Assembly (NCBI RefSeq): GCF_009811555.1
Contig: NZ_BLIN01000003.1
Span: 806,001 to 870,000, forward strand
Length of the DNA stretch: 64,000 nt
DNA from: Streptomyces caniferus
Lineage (GTDB): Bacteria; Actinomycetota; Actinomycetes; Streptomycetales; Streptomycetaceae
Reading direction: 5' to 3'
Under the pieces are notes generated by a model. The model was not told where the DNA came from. It made no database searches and was given only the letters and a program-made list of their open reading frames with translations. Position 1 is the stretch's first letter, and each line of letters opens with the position of its first letter. Positions 36,255-44,912 of the stretch are shown here, piece by piece. Made by a program: the position numbers and the translations under genes.

Positions 36255-36937
36255 GCCAGCTCCTCCAGCATGATCCGCTCGGTGGCGGTCAGATAGGTCT
36301 CGGCAGCGGATCGCGCGGTGTCCCGCTCGCCCGCCACCACCGCCTCGACCACCGGCGCCAGCCGGGCATGTGCGGCCTCCGGGTCGGTGAAGGGCCGTAC
36401 CAGCGCGGAGCGGACCGGCAGATAGGCGTGGAAGAGGGTGTTGGTCAGCAGCACGTAGACGCGGTTGCCGGTGGCGCGGGCCAGCGCGCGGTGCACCTCG
36501 ATGTCCGCCAGCTGTACGGCGTCGCCGCCCTCGGCCGTGCGTACCGCCGCGAGCAGTTCGCGCAGCTCGTCGCGCTGTGCGGCGTCCGACCGGGTGGCGG
36601 CCCGCTCGGCGATCAACGCGCCGATGCTGCGCCGCACTTCGAAGATCTCACCGATCCAGTCCGGGCTGTGCCGTACCAGCATCGGCAGCAGATCGGCGCC
36701 GCCGAGGCGCAGGTAGTCGCGCACCCGGGTGCCCACGCCGTGCCGGGTCTCCAGCAGACCGGCCTGGAGGAGACGGCCGTAGGCGTGCTTGAGGGTGGTG
36801 CGGTTGACGCCGTACCGCTCGGCCAGCCGGCGCTCGGTGGGCAGATAGCCACCGGCGGGATAGCGGCCGGTCAGGATCTCCTCCCGCAGCCGGTTCTCCA
36901 GGACGTCCACGACGGTCTCACGGGGCAGCGTCTCCAC
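36251..36937 (-). CDS. GntR/FadR family transcriptional regulator
   Basis: A 228-residue regulator. The winged HTH lies in residues 6-70 (LREEILTGRYPAGGYLPTERRLAERYGVNRTTLKHAYGRL, in pieces), followed by an all-helical FCD-type sensor with GEIFEVRRSIGALIAERAA and a late HARLAPVVEAVVAGERD helix. GTG 36937 follows GGGAGGG. It heads the operon with the AttH-like and GMC genes and faces an inverted repeat at 37004-37018, so it likely represses its own operon until a small acid or lipid ligand binds. Confidence 0.92.
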   Translation of the reverse strand: METLPRETVVDVLENRLREEILTGRYPAGGYLPTERRLAERYGVNRTTLKHAYGRLLQAGLLETRHGVGTRVRDYLRLGGADLLPMLVRHSPDWIGEIFEVRRSIGALIAERAATRSDAAQRDELRELLAAVRTAEGGDAVQLADIEVHRALARATGNRVYVLLTNTLFHAYLPVRSALVRPFTDPEAAHARLAPVVEAVVAGERDTARSAAETYLTATERIMLEELA

Positions 36938-37003
36938 GTTTTCCCTCCCAGGGCAGCGGTTGCCGGCGCACCACCCGGCCAGGGCTGAGTGAATCAGTGG
37001 CTG

Positions 37004-37018
37004 AGTGGATGATCCACT
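37004..37018. promoter_or_regulatory. Probable GntR operator
   Basis: AGTGGAT, G, ATCCACT: perfect 7-bp arms, 67 bases upstream of the GntR gene. Related half-sites (CAGTGG, GAGTGA) lie just beside it. Confidence 0.7.
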
Positions 37019-37218
37019 GCACCATCAGACGTCGGCCCCGTCAAGCCCTGTCACTGTCGCTGGTGTCCGTCGCACTGCTTCGTGGGCGTCATCCGCCGAT
37101 GGCCGCCACCGCAGCCCGAGTTGCCCCTCCACCCGCCCGGACCGGCCGGCCCACCGGCCTCCTCATCCGCCGCCGCACACCCCCGACGAGGGAGAACGGA
37201 CCCGTCGGCCGGGCCCCG

Positions 37219-37593
37219 TCAGCCGGTCTCCACCAGCGGCGCGTACTCCTTGCCGAGCTGCGACATGGCGTGGTCGAACTCCTTCTGCGAGATGACCTCG
37301 TGGAGCGTGCCGAGCACCGCCCGTACCCCGCGGGTGGCTTCCGACTTGGTCAGGCCGGTGTGCTCGCGCACCCTGCGGACCGACTCGTCGGGCCCGAAGA
37401 TCACCATGCTGCCCCGCCCCCGCTGGAGTGATTCGCGCAGGGGCTCGGGAAGTTCGAGGGCCAGATCGCGGGCTTCGCCGTCGCTCAGACGAAGGGCGAG
37501 CGTCTCGAGGGTGGCGCGGGTGAGATCGGCCGCTTCCTGCCGCGAGAATCCCGTGCGATGCGCCACTGCCTGGAAGAACTCCTTCTCGTCCAT
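37219..37593 (-). CDS. DUF2267 domain-containing protein
   Basis: A 124-residue soluble helical protein of the DUF2267 family: FFQAVAHRTGFSRQEAADLTRATLETLALRLSDGEARDLALELP (in pieces) is the family core, and the second half repeats the same helical pattern. ATG 37593 follows GGAGG; the longer reading to 37665 was not used. Function unknown; often in stress regulons. Confidence 0.87.
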   Translation of the reverse strand: MDEKEFFQAVAHRTGFSRQEAADLTRATLETLALRLSDGEARDLALELPEPLRESLQRGRGSMVIFGPDESVRRVREHTGLTKSEATRGVRAVLGTLHEVISQKEFDHAMSQLGKEYAPLVETG

Positions 37594-37769
37594 GCGAGCC
37601 TCCACATCGGAATCGAGGAACGGGCGAGGGAGGCAACCTCTCCCACCACCTTGCCACGCCCGCATCCCGCGTGCGAGGCACCGCAGGGCGCATCACGGGG
37701 AAGGCGGATCACCCGCCCCTTGCGGAACACCCACTGTGACCACCCGACCACCGGCCGCGGCAGCGGGTC

Positions 37770-38735
37770 TCAGGCCTCGGAGGCCGGGTCGACGCCGGTC
37801 AGGTCGTGGCAGGCGGCCCACAGGCGCGCCGCGGTCGCGGTGTCGGCCAGGTGGTCCCAGAGGGGTTCCGCCCTGGGCCGGCCGCGGAGCCCGAACACCC
37901 GCGGTCCCCACATCTGGCCACCCCGCACGTCCGGGTCGAGCACGGCCCGGACGGCCGGCCACGCACCGGCCTCCTTGCCCTGCACGAGAAGGCCGAGCGG
38001 CAGGCCGCGCAGCCGCTCGCCGGTGGTCCGCTCGCTCACCGGCGGACGCGAGGGAGTCAGGGAGTCGAGCGCGCCGCCGGGATGGACGACCACGCTCCGC
38101 GTCGTGCTCCCGGCGGCGCGCAGGCGGCGGTCGAGTTCGAAGCCGAAGAGCATCTGGGCCAGCTTCGACCGCCCGTAGGTGCGCTTGGGCCGGTAGTCGT
38201 GCGTGCTCTGGAGGTCGTCGAGGTCGAGGCGTTCGGTCTTGGCGGCGAAGCTGCCGGTGGTGACGATGCGGCTGCCCGGCGTGGCCAGGAGCAGCGGAGC
38301 CAGTCGGCCGGTCAGCACGAAGTGCCCGAGGTGGTTGGTGGCGAACATCAACTCGTGGCCGTCCCCGGTCTCCCGGCGCGGCGGATCGTCGAGCGCCACC
38401 CCCGCGTTGTGGACCACCGCGTCGAGACGGTCCAGCCCGAGCGCGTCCACGGACGTCTTGAGGGAGGCGAGATCGGCCAGGTCCAGCCGCAGATGCCGCA
38501 CCCGGGCGCCGGGGACATGGGAGCGGATCGAGGCGAGGGCGGCTTCGGCCTTCGTCGCGTCGCGGCTGCCGAGCACGACCGTGGCCCCGGTGCCGGCGAG
38601 CTGTTCGGCGACGAAATACCCGATGCCCGCGTTGCCGCCGGTGACCAGGAAGCTCCTGCCCTCGGCGCGGGGAAGACGGTGCACGTCCCACGGCTGGGGC
38701 TGGGTCCGGGGCTGGGGCTGGGGTACGGAGGACAT
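37770..38735 (-). CDS. SDR family oxidoreductase
   Basis: A 321-residue short-chain dehydrogenase of the retinol-dehydrogenase/WWOX-like type. The cofactor motif TGGNAGIG is near residue 32, NHLGH and the NAG motif (VVHNAGV) follow, and the active site is Ser (TTGSFA) with YGRSKLAQ (Tyr and Lys). The N-terminus carries a short QPQPRTQPQP repeat. ATG 38735 follows AGGAG; a GTG one codon earlier also exists. Three 11-bp repeats lie about 93-125 bases upstream. Confidence 0.9.
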   Translation of the reverse strand: MSSVPQPQPRTQPQPWDVHRLPRAEGRSFLVTGGNAGIGYFVAEQLAGTGATVVLGSRDATKAEAALASIRSHVPGARVRHLRLDLADLASLKTSVDALGLDRLDAVVHNAGVALDDPPRRETGDGHELMFATNHLGHFVLTGRLAPLLLATPGSRIVTTGSFAAKTERLDLDDLQSTHDYRPKRTYGRSKLAQMLFGFELDRRLRAAGSTTRSVVVHPGGALDSLTPSRPPVSERTTGERLRGLPLGLLVQGKEAGAWPAVRAVLDPDVRGGQMWGPRVFGLRGRPRAEPLWDHLADTATAARLWAACHDLTGVDPASEA

Positions 38736-38827
38736 CACGGGCTCCTAGCGCTCGAGGTGATCGGGCGGCGCCGGGGATCGCGTTGTCACGACGGGCGCCG
38801 CCCACACCTCACGGTCCCAGCGGGCGC

Positions 38828-38860
38828 CGACACCCTGCCGACACCCCACCGACACCCCGC
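38828..38860. repeat. Three 11-bp direct repeats upstream of the SDR gene
   Basis: CGACACCCTGC, CGACACCCCAC, CGACACCCCGC, head to tail. Seen from the SDR gene they are GGTGTCG heptamers at an 11-bp period, the geometry of SARP-type activator sites. Confidence 0.5.
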
Positions 38861-38893
38861 TGTTCGCCACCGACGGCCGGCCGTCGTCGGCCC

Positions 38894-39568
38894 TCAGATG
38901 GCCATGGCCTCCTGGATCCACCGGTTCACCCGGTACGGCAGCCACCACAGCAGCGGCCCGGTGCGGGAGATCAGGCGCTCCTCCAGGAAGTCGGCGGCGA
39001 CGGCCTCGGGCACGGCCGACAGCGGTGCGCCGTACGACAGTTGGCTGATCGCCTTCCGGTAGTCGGGCTCGTCCGCGGTGAAGCGGCGCAGGTGGCCCCA
39101 TCGGCGGTCGCGGATCTGGACGAAGCCGGGACCCTCGCGCCACAGGCATTTGCAGAGGTAGTGCTCGTTGCGCCACTGGGAAAGGGCAGCCGCCTCGTCG
39201 ACGGGGCCGGTGAGGGTCCGGGGCGGCTGGAGGTGGCTGAGCTCGCGCCAGCCGTCGCCGGGCTCCGCGGGCAGGCGCAGCCGCCACTGGACCAGCACGG
39301 CGCGTGCCGTCAGATCACGGATCAGGCACAGCCGCCGGACCGCGTGCGCGGCGGCTTCGGGGTCGGCGACGTCCGTCAGGTCGATCTCCTCGGCGATCCG
39401 GACGCGCCGCACCCCCAGCTCCCACAGCCGGGCGGCGTACTCCTCCGGGGGTCCGGTCAGGTCGAGTTCGCCCAGGCTCATGCCGGGCAGGGTGCAGGCG
39501 TCCTCGTCGTAGTCCCGCCATGCGGCGAGCATCAGCGCCCGGGGGGCGGGGGTGGTGGTGCGGGTCAT
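38894..39568 (-). CDS. DUF5825 family protein (RiPP cluster)
   Basis: A 224-residue protein matching DUF5825, a family that accompanies RiPP-maturation radical SAM C-methyltransferases in streptomycetes. Hallmarks: LMLAAWRDYDEDACTLPGMSLGELDL at the start (in parts), LWELGVRRVRIAEEIDLTD, LVQWRLRL and YLCKCLWREGPGFVQIRDRR. It starts 28 bases after the methyltransferase stop with GAGGAG upstream. No enzymatic motif; a partner or binding role for the methyltransferase is a guess. Confidence 0.85.
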   Translation of the reverse strand: MTRTTTPAPRALMLAAWRDYDEDACTLPGMSLGELDLTGPPEEYAARLWELGVRRVRIAEEIDLTDVADPEAAAHAVRRLCLIRDLTARAVLVQWRLRLPAEPGDGWRELSHLQPPRTLTGPVDEAAALSQWRNEHYLCKCLWREGPGFVQIRDRRWGHLRRFTADEPDYRKAISQLSYGAPLSAVPEAVAADFLEERLISRTGPLLWWLPYRVNRWIQEAMAI

Positions 39569-39596
39569 GGGTGTCTCCTCGTGGGCCGGGCGGCGC

Positions 39597-41525
39597 TCAG
39601 GCGTGGACGACGTCGCGGGGTGCCTGCGGCGTCTCCTGCGGGGCGGGGGCGGCGTGACGGTGGCGCATGAAGTCGAGCCGCAGCAGGTCCTCGTTGACGG
39701 CCGCCGGGGCGAGGTGGACGTACTGGCCGCCGTCGGTGAAGACCAGCCCGAGCGTCACCCAGTGCTGGAGGAGGGCGTGCACCTCGGCCTCGTCGACCGG
39801 ATGCTCCGGCAGGCGCGCGGCGAGCTTGCGGGTCAGCGCGGCAGGGGCGTGCGGCTGGTCGAGGAGCCGGAAGGCCGCGGTCTCCAGGGGCGTGGTGAGC
39901 TCCATGGCGCCCCAGTCGAAGGCGTGCCGGCGGCTGACGCACACGATGCGGTCGCCGAGGTCGGCGTGGGTGAGCCTGCTGTCCGTGTGGTGTTTGCGCC
40001 AGGCGGCGAGGGCGTCGTTGAGGGAGGTGACGGTGGGTTCGCCGATGCCGCGTTCGGGTGCCTCGAAGACGTAGGCCAGCTCGTACAGTTCGGACTCGGG
40101 CAGGTCGTAGGTGAAGCGGTAGTGCTCCTCGGGCCGCAGACCGGTGAAGCCGAGTTCGGGCCGGTTGAAGTACGGGCTGAAGCGTTCGATGGCGATACGG
40201 GCGGAGAGGTCGACCGGCGGGTCGAGGTGTTCCAGGGCGGGCAACTGGGCGATGACCGGCTCGTAGTCGGCGGCGGTCTCGCCGGGGAAGCCGTGGAGGT
40301 AGTTCCAGGAGACGGAGAGTCCGGTCTCGGCTCCGTCGCGGAGCATACGCACGTTCTGGCAGCCGCTCACGCCCTTGTCCATCAGGTCGAGCACCCGGCT
40401 GTTCAGGCTCTCGATGCCCGGCTGGACGTAGATCATCCCCGCGTCGGCGAGGGTGCGCAGCTGGGCGCGGCGCATATTCGCCTTGATCTCGATGTGCAGG
40501 CGCAGGTCGTAGCCGCTCTCGATGATGCGGGGCAGGACGGTGTTGAGGTAGCCCATGTCGAGGATGTTGTCGACGACGTACATGTCCAGCACCCGATGGC
40601 GGCGCGCCAGGTCCATGATCTCTTCGTAGAAGACGTCGGGGCTCTTGCTGCGGAACTGCATGAAGGAGCCGTTGAGGCCGCAGAAGGTGCAGTGGTGCTT
40701 CTCCCCCCACCAGCAGCCGCGGGCGCCCTCGACGACGAGCTTGGGCTCCACCCAGTTGCGGGCGACGGAGGACGCCAGCCGCTCGAAGTAGCCGCTGTAG
40801 TCGGGCGGCAGGATGGTGGCGGGAGGCAGCGGGCTGGTGCTCATCGGGTTGGCGGTGCTGGTGCCGTCGGGGGTGCGGTGGCACAGCCCGGGGACGGCGG
40901 ACAGGTCGCCGCCCTCGTCGAGGGCGGTGAGCAGCTGGGGAAAGGCGGCTTCGCCCTCGCCGCGGACCACGAAGTCGAGGAAGGGGAAGTTGCGGTGGCC
41001 CGCCGCGCCCTGTTCGGCATCGCAGTTGGCGCCGCCCATGACGGTCTTGATGTGCGGGGCGAGGCGTTTGACGTACTTGGCGGCGGCGAGCGCGGCGGTG
41101 TTCTGCTGGAAGGTGGAGGTGAAGCCGACGACGTCGGGGCCGGCCGCGACGATCCGCTCGGCGGTCTCCCGGACGAACTCCGGTACCACGCGGTGCAGTT
41201 CCTCGGACATCCGGATGCGTTCGTCCCGCAGCTTGCCGCGCATCGAGGCGCGGAACTCCGGCACCCGCCACTCGGGCTCGTCGTAGAGGGCGGAGGAGAA
41301 GACCCAGTCGCCGCATCCCATGAAGTACGAGGAGAGCGCATAGAACTGGTAGTCGTCCGCGGTGAACTCGGTGCGCCGGGTGATCCAGTCGGTGAATTCC
41401 AGGTTGGCGTGCAGGACATCGGCATGGCCGGAGGTGCGCTCGTCGACACTGCGTCGCAGGATTCCGAGGGCGAGGGACGGGAGGTCGATCGGGGACCAGG
41501 GCATGTTGACCAGCAGGACGCGCAT
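39597..41525 (-). CDS. RiPP maturation radical SAM C-methyltransferase (B12-binding)
   Basis: A 642-residue radical SAM enzyme. Residues 1-200 form a cobalamin-binding-like domain (MRVLLVNMPW, DVVGFTSTFQQN, VMGGANCDAEQG, VVRGEGEAAFPQL). The radical SAM domain has an unusual C-x7-C-x2-C motif, Cys 271, 279 and 282 in GCWWGEKHHCTFCGLN, known from the TIGR03975-type RiPP enzymes. The C-terminal 100 residues (ETAAFRLLDQPHAPAAL ... EVHALLQHWVTLGLV) look like a PqqD/winged-helix precursor-recognition domain. The predicted reaction is methylation of unactivated carbon in the precursor. ATG 41525 follows GAGGAG. Confidence 0.92.
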   Translation of the reverse strand: MRVLLVNMPWSPIDLPSLALGILRRSVDERTSGHADVLHANLEFTDWITRRTEFTADDYQFYALSSYFMGCGDWVFSSALYDEPEWRVPEFRASMRGKLRDERIRMSEELHRVVPEFVRETAERIVAAGPDVVGFTSTFQQNTAALAAAKYVKRLAPHIKTVMGGANCDAEQGAAGHRNFPFLDFVVRGEGEAAFPQLLTALDEGGDLSAVPGLCHRTPDGTSTANPMSTSPLPPATILPPDYSGYFERLASSVARNWVEPKLVVEGARGCWWGEKHHCTFCGLNGSFMQFRSKSPDVFYEEIMDLARRHRVLDMYVVDNILDMGYLNTVLPRIIESGYDLRLHIEIKANMRRAQLRTLADAGMIYVQPGIESLNSRVLDLMDKGVSGCQNVRMLRDGAETGLSVSWNYLHGFPGETAADYEPVIAQLPALEHLDPPVDLSARIAIERFSPYFNRPELGFTGLRPEEHYRFTYDLPESELYELAYVFEAPERGIGEPTVTSLNDALAAWRKHHTDSRLTHADLGDRIVCVSRRHAFDWGAMELTTPLETAAFRLLDQPHAPAALTRKLAARLPEHPVDEAEVHALLQHWVTLGLVFTDGGQYVHLAPAAVNEDLLRLDFMRHRHAAPAPQETPQAPRDVVHA

Positions 41526-41594
41526 GTCGGCTCCTCGTAGGCGGCGGGGTGGGAGGGGAGGCGGCCGGCGGCCGGCCGGTGACGTGCGGAGGGT

Positions 41595-41627
41595 CCGGCC
41601 GGCCCGGTGGTGCACCGGGCCGGCCGG
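41595..41627 (-). terminator. Hairpin between precursor and methyltransferase genes
   Basis: A perfect 15-bp stem (CCGGCCGGCCCGGTG at 41595-41609 with its complement at 41613-41627), seven bases after the precursor stop. Inside an operon it should act as a partial terminator or mRNA 3' stabiliser that raises precursor over enzyme expression. Confidence 0.8.
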
Positions 41628-41633
41628 GGAGGG

Positions 41634-41753
41634 TCAGTCCTCCTCGGTGTCCTCGGCGTTGCGGAACGGCACGGTCACCGTGATGCCGATGCCCGGCTTG
41701 CGGTTCTCCTCGTCACCCGCGAGCGGGTCGTTGTGGATGATGTCCTTCTGCAT
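41634..41753 (-). CDS. RiPP precursor peptide (39 residues)
   Basis: A short gene between the S9 peptidase and the radical SAM gene, on the same strand, with AGGAGA seven bases before its ATG. The product starts MQKDIIHNDPLAGDEE, an acidic leader-like part, and then has RKPGIGITVTVPFRN, a stretch of beta-branched and small residues, before an acidic tail (NAEDTEED). There is no Cys and no Ser; the Ile/Thr/Val block is the likely target for C-methylation. Evidence is position, ribosome site and composition; leader and core limits are unknown. Confidence 0.82.
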   Translation of the reverse strand: MQKDIIHNDPLAGDEENRKPGIGITVTVPFRNAEDTEED

Positions 41754-41793
41754 GGCTGTGTCTCCTGTTCTGCCGGTGTTTCGGGAACGGATC

Positions 41794-43644
41794 TCACATT
41801 CCGGGGGGCGCCGGACGGGCCGGTGCTCCCCAGGACCCCGTCCGCCGGGGGACGGGGGGTTCGGTGGGCCGCGGAGTGCGGCGCAGGTGCCGGCCGAGGA
41901 AGCCCATGGCGCGCTGCAGGGCCGCCACGTGGTGAGTGCCGGTGTAACCGTCGTGGCCGGTGTCCAGCCACAGGGACTCGTGCGCGACGCCGGCCTCCCG
42001 CAGGGCGGCCAAGTAGCTGCGGACCTGGCCGGGCGGGCATTTGACGTCGCGGGTGGCGGCGATCACCAGCAGCGGGGCGCGGACATCGGCCGCGTAGTGG
42101 AGCGGCGAGCTGCGCGCGTAGCGTCCGGGCACGGCGTCGGGGGTGCCGCCGAACAGCCGCTCGTCCAGGGCCCTCAGCGCGGGGGTGCCGGTACGGTGCG
42201 CGGCGGCGCAGTCGGCGACCGGTTTGACGGCGACGCCGGCCTGCCAGAGGTCCGGCCGGGTGCCGAGGGCGAGCAGGGCCAGGTAGCCGCCCCAGGAGGT
42301 GCCCCACAGGCCGATCGCATCCTCGCGGGCCAGACCGCGGCGGAGCAGGTCGGTCCGGACCGCGACGAGGTCGGCGACCTGGGTGAGCCCGACGCCCTCG
42401 CCGTAGGCGGCGCGCCAGCCGGGGCCGTAGCCGGTGGAGCCGCGGTAGTTGACCCGGGCGACCGCGAACCCGGAGGCGACCAGGGAGTGCACCTGCGGGT
42501 CGTAGGCGTCGCGGTCGTGGTCGGCGGGGCCGCCGTGCACCAGGAACACCAGCGGCGGCGGCCCGTCCGGGGCCGTGTCCGGTTCGCTGAGCAGGGTGTG
42601 CACGGGCCCGTCCGGGCCGGGGGTCCACAGGTCGCGGTGCCGGCCGGGTGCGGGGGCGGGCAGGACGGGGAGGGCCGGCAGCCGGGTGCCGGCGGTGGAG
42701 CGCATGCGCGGCGGGGTGGCCGTGTCGGTCCAGAGGTAGTGCACGTCGTCGCCGGGGTGCGGGGCGGCGTCGAGCAGGGTGCCGGGCGGGCAGGGCACCG
42801 GGGTCAGGGTGCGCCGGTCGAGGTCGGCCGTGGTGAGGGCGGAGCGGCCGTGGCGGTCCTGGCGGATGAGGACCCGTCGCCCTTCGGGGTACCAGCGCGC
42901 GGTGATCTCGGTGTCGAAGCGGCACCAGTTCAGCGGACGCAGTCCGGTGCCGGGCCGCCAACTGGCCAGTCGGTAGCGGTCGTCGTCCTCCTGGACCAGC
43001 AGCAGTTCGCTGGCCGACAGGGACGGCGCGAAGCCGAGCGCCCACAGCCGGCCGCTCCGCCCCGAGAGCCGGTCGAGAACCTCCCCCGAGCAGGTCACGA
43101 GGGTGACCGCACGGTCGGATCCAGCCGCCCCCGACAGCGCCAGCAGCCCGCCCGACGGCGAGATCCCGGTCAGCAGCGCGGGGCCGTCGACGGTGCGCAC
43201 CTGCCGGGCCGGTCCGCCCGGTGTGCCGAGGTGGACGGTCATCGAGCGGCCCTCCCCGAGGCCGAGGGCCACGGTGCCGGCGTCGCTGACGGCGAGACCG
43301 CACGGGAGGCCGGGGCGCAGGCCGGTCAGACCGGGGTGCCGCGGTCCGCCCCCGAAGTCCTGGAAGTACCAGAGCCCGAGGCCGCTACGGTCCTCGTCGA
43401 ACCACCACACCCGGGCGTCCGCGTCGAGCGCGCAGTGCACCGTGCCGTCCGGGCTGTCGGTGACCTGACGGGCGGTGCCGGTGGCGGCGTTCCAGGTGAA
43501 GATCTCGCAGCGGCCGTCGGCGTCCGCGGCCAGCGCCATGCGCGCCGGGTCGCGCGGGCAGACCTCGGGCAGCGCGGGCCGGTAGACCCGGAAGCCGGTG
43601 CCGGGGGGCGGCGGTGCGGCGGTGCCTGCCGCGGTCGCGCTCAT
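41794..43644 (-). CDS. S9 family peptidase (prolyl oligopeptidase type), RiPP cluster
   Basis: A 616-residue serine peptidase. The N-terminal half is a beta-propeller-like region (DSPDGTVHCALDADARVWWF and similar repeats); the C-terminal alpha/beta-hydrolase domain has the oxyanion-side VFLVHGGPADHD, the nucleophile GTSWGGY, Asp in AATRDVKCPP and His in DTGHDGYTGTHH. No signal peptide is seen, so it acts in the cytoplasm, probably removing leader or tail from the modified peptide. It overlaps the MFS gene by ATGA and the precursor gene follows after 40 bases. Confidence 0.9.
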   Translation of the reverse strand: MSATAAGTAAPPPPGTGFRVYRPALPEVCPRDPARMALAADADGRCEIFTWNAATGTARQVTDSPDGTVHCALDADARVWWFDEDRSGLGLWYFQDFGGGPRHPGLTGLRPGLPCGLAVSDAGTVALGLGEGRSMTVHLGTPGGPARQVRTVDGPALLTGISPSGGLLALSGAAGSDRAVTLVTCSGEVLDRLSGRSGRLWALGFAPSLSASELLLVQEDDDRYRLASWRPGTGLRPLNWCRFDTEITARWYPEGRRVLIRQDRHGRSALTTADLDRRTLTPVPCPPGTLLDAAPHPGDDVHYLWTDTATPPRMRSTAGTRLPALPVLPAPAPGRHRDLWTPGPDGPVHTLLSEPDTAPDGPPPLVFLVHGGPADHDRDAYDPQVHSLVASGFAVARVNYRGSTGYGPGWRAAYGEGVGLTQVADLVAVRTDLLRRGLAREDAIGLWGTSWGGYLALLALGTRPDLWQAGVAVKPVADCAAAHRTGTPALRALDERLFGGTPDAVPGRYARSSPLHYAADVRAPLLVIAATRDVKCPPGQVRSYLAALREAGVAHESLWLDTGHDGYTGTHHVAALQRAMGFLGRHLRRTPRPTEPPVPRRTGSWGAPARPAPPGM

Positions 43645-44912
43645 CCGGTCTCCTCCTCGGTGCCGCGGGTGCGGCGCGGTGCCACACAGGTCACGTACAG
43701 CGCGAGCACGGCCAGCAGCACCGCGCAGCCCGCGAAGGTCGCCCCGGCTCCGGCCCGGTCGGCGAACAGCCCGGCGAGGGCCGGGGACAGGGCCGCCGCC
43801 GCGCCCGACGCGGTGGCCAGGACGGTGCCGGTACGGGCCTGCAGCGCGGGTGGGGTGAGCTGGATGATCCGGGCCTGCAGCGCCACGGTGGCCGAGGGCG
43901 TCAGGAAGCAGAGGAGCCCGAAGAGCAGCCCGAACTGCCAGGCGTCGCGGGCCACCGCCAGGGCCACGGCGGGCGGCACCAGCAGCCAGGACACCGGCAC
44001 CAGCACGCTCGCCGCGGCGTGCCGACGGGCCAGTCGGGGCGCGGCCAGCGCTCCCGCCAGCCCGGCCGCCCCGGCCAGCGCGAGGACCAGGCCCAGGGGA
44101 GCCGCGCTCCGGCCGTGGTCCTGGAGCGCGAAGACCGTCGTGTAATACAGCGCGACGAGCAGGGCGTTGACGGCCGAGATCCAGACGAGGGCCAGCCGCA
44201 GGAAGGGTTCCCGGCGGAGCAGCGTCACGCCTGCCCCGGCTTCGGCGAACAGGGCCCGCCAGGCCCGCCGCGGTGTGCCGGCCGGCGGCCGCTGCTCCGG
44301 CCGCGGAGCCAGATCGGAGCGCATGGCCCGGACGCCGCCCGCCGCGACGGCGTACGACAGGGCGTCCACGAGGAACGGCAGCCAGGCGCCGACGGCGAAG
44401 AGCAGCCCGCCCAGCGCGGGCCCGACGACCAGGGCGCCCCGCTCCCCCGCCTGTAATCGGGACAGCACCCGCCGGTGCTCCTCCGGGGGACACACGAACG
44501 CCAGGGTGCCCAGCGACGCCGCTTCGTAGCAGGCGCTCGCGCACCGCTCGACGAGTACGGCGGCGAGGAGCACGGCCAACGGCACCGGACCCGCCGCGAC
44601 GGCCACGGTGACCCCGGTCATGGCCCCGGCGGACACCACCGCGGCGCCCACCATCACCTGCTTGCGGGCCCCACGGTCGGCGGGCACCGCGGCGAGCGGG
44701 CCGAGGACCAGCGTGGCGGCCGCGGAGAGCCCGGCGACGGCCCCGACCTCGGCCGGGGAACGGCCGAGGCTCAAGAGCAACAGCGGCAGCACGAATCCGG
44801 CGGTCTGGCTGCCGAGCGCGTCACAGGTGCCCGCCCACCAGAACAGCCGGACGTCGCGGCGGGCGTACGGCAGGGGGGCGGCGGATGCCGCGGCCGGGGC
44901 GGAGTGCGTCAT
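43641..44912 (-). CDS. MFS transporter, RiPP cluster exporter
   Basis: A 423-residue major facilitator with about 12 hydrophobic segments, opening RLFWWAGTCDALGSQTAGFVLPLLLLSLG and with LAAVPADRGARKQVMVGAA as the motif A loop, close to the MFS_3 (enterobactin exporter-like) branch. As first gene of the cluster operon it most likely exports the finished peptide and gives self-protection. The ATG at 44912 has no good ribosome site; the true start may differ or the message may be leaderless. Confidence 0.87.
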   Translation of the reverse strand: MTHSAPAAASAAPLPYARRDVRLFWWAGTCDALGSQTAGFVLPLLLLSLGRSPAEVGAVAGLSAAATLVLGPLAAVPADRGARKQVMVGAAVVSAGAMTGVTVAVAAGPVPLAVLLAAVLVERCASACYEAASLGTLAFVCPPEEHRRVLSRLQAGERGALVVGPALGGLLFAVGAWLPFLVDALSYAVAAGGVRAMRSDLAPRPEQRPPAGTPRRAWRALFAEAGAGVTLLRREPFLRLALVWISAVNALLVALYYTTVFALQDHGRSAAPLGLVLALAGAAGLAGALAAPRLARRHAAASVLVPVSWLLVPPAVALAVARDAWQFGLLFGLLCFLTPSATVALQARIIQLTPPALQARTGTVLATASGAAAALSPALAGLFADRAGAGATFAGCAVLLAVLALYVTCVAPRRTRGTEEETG

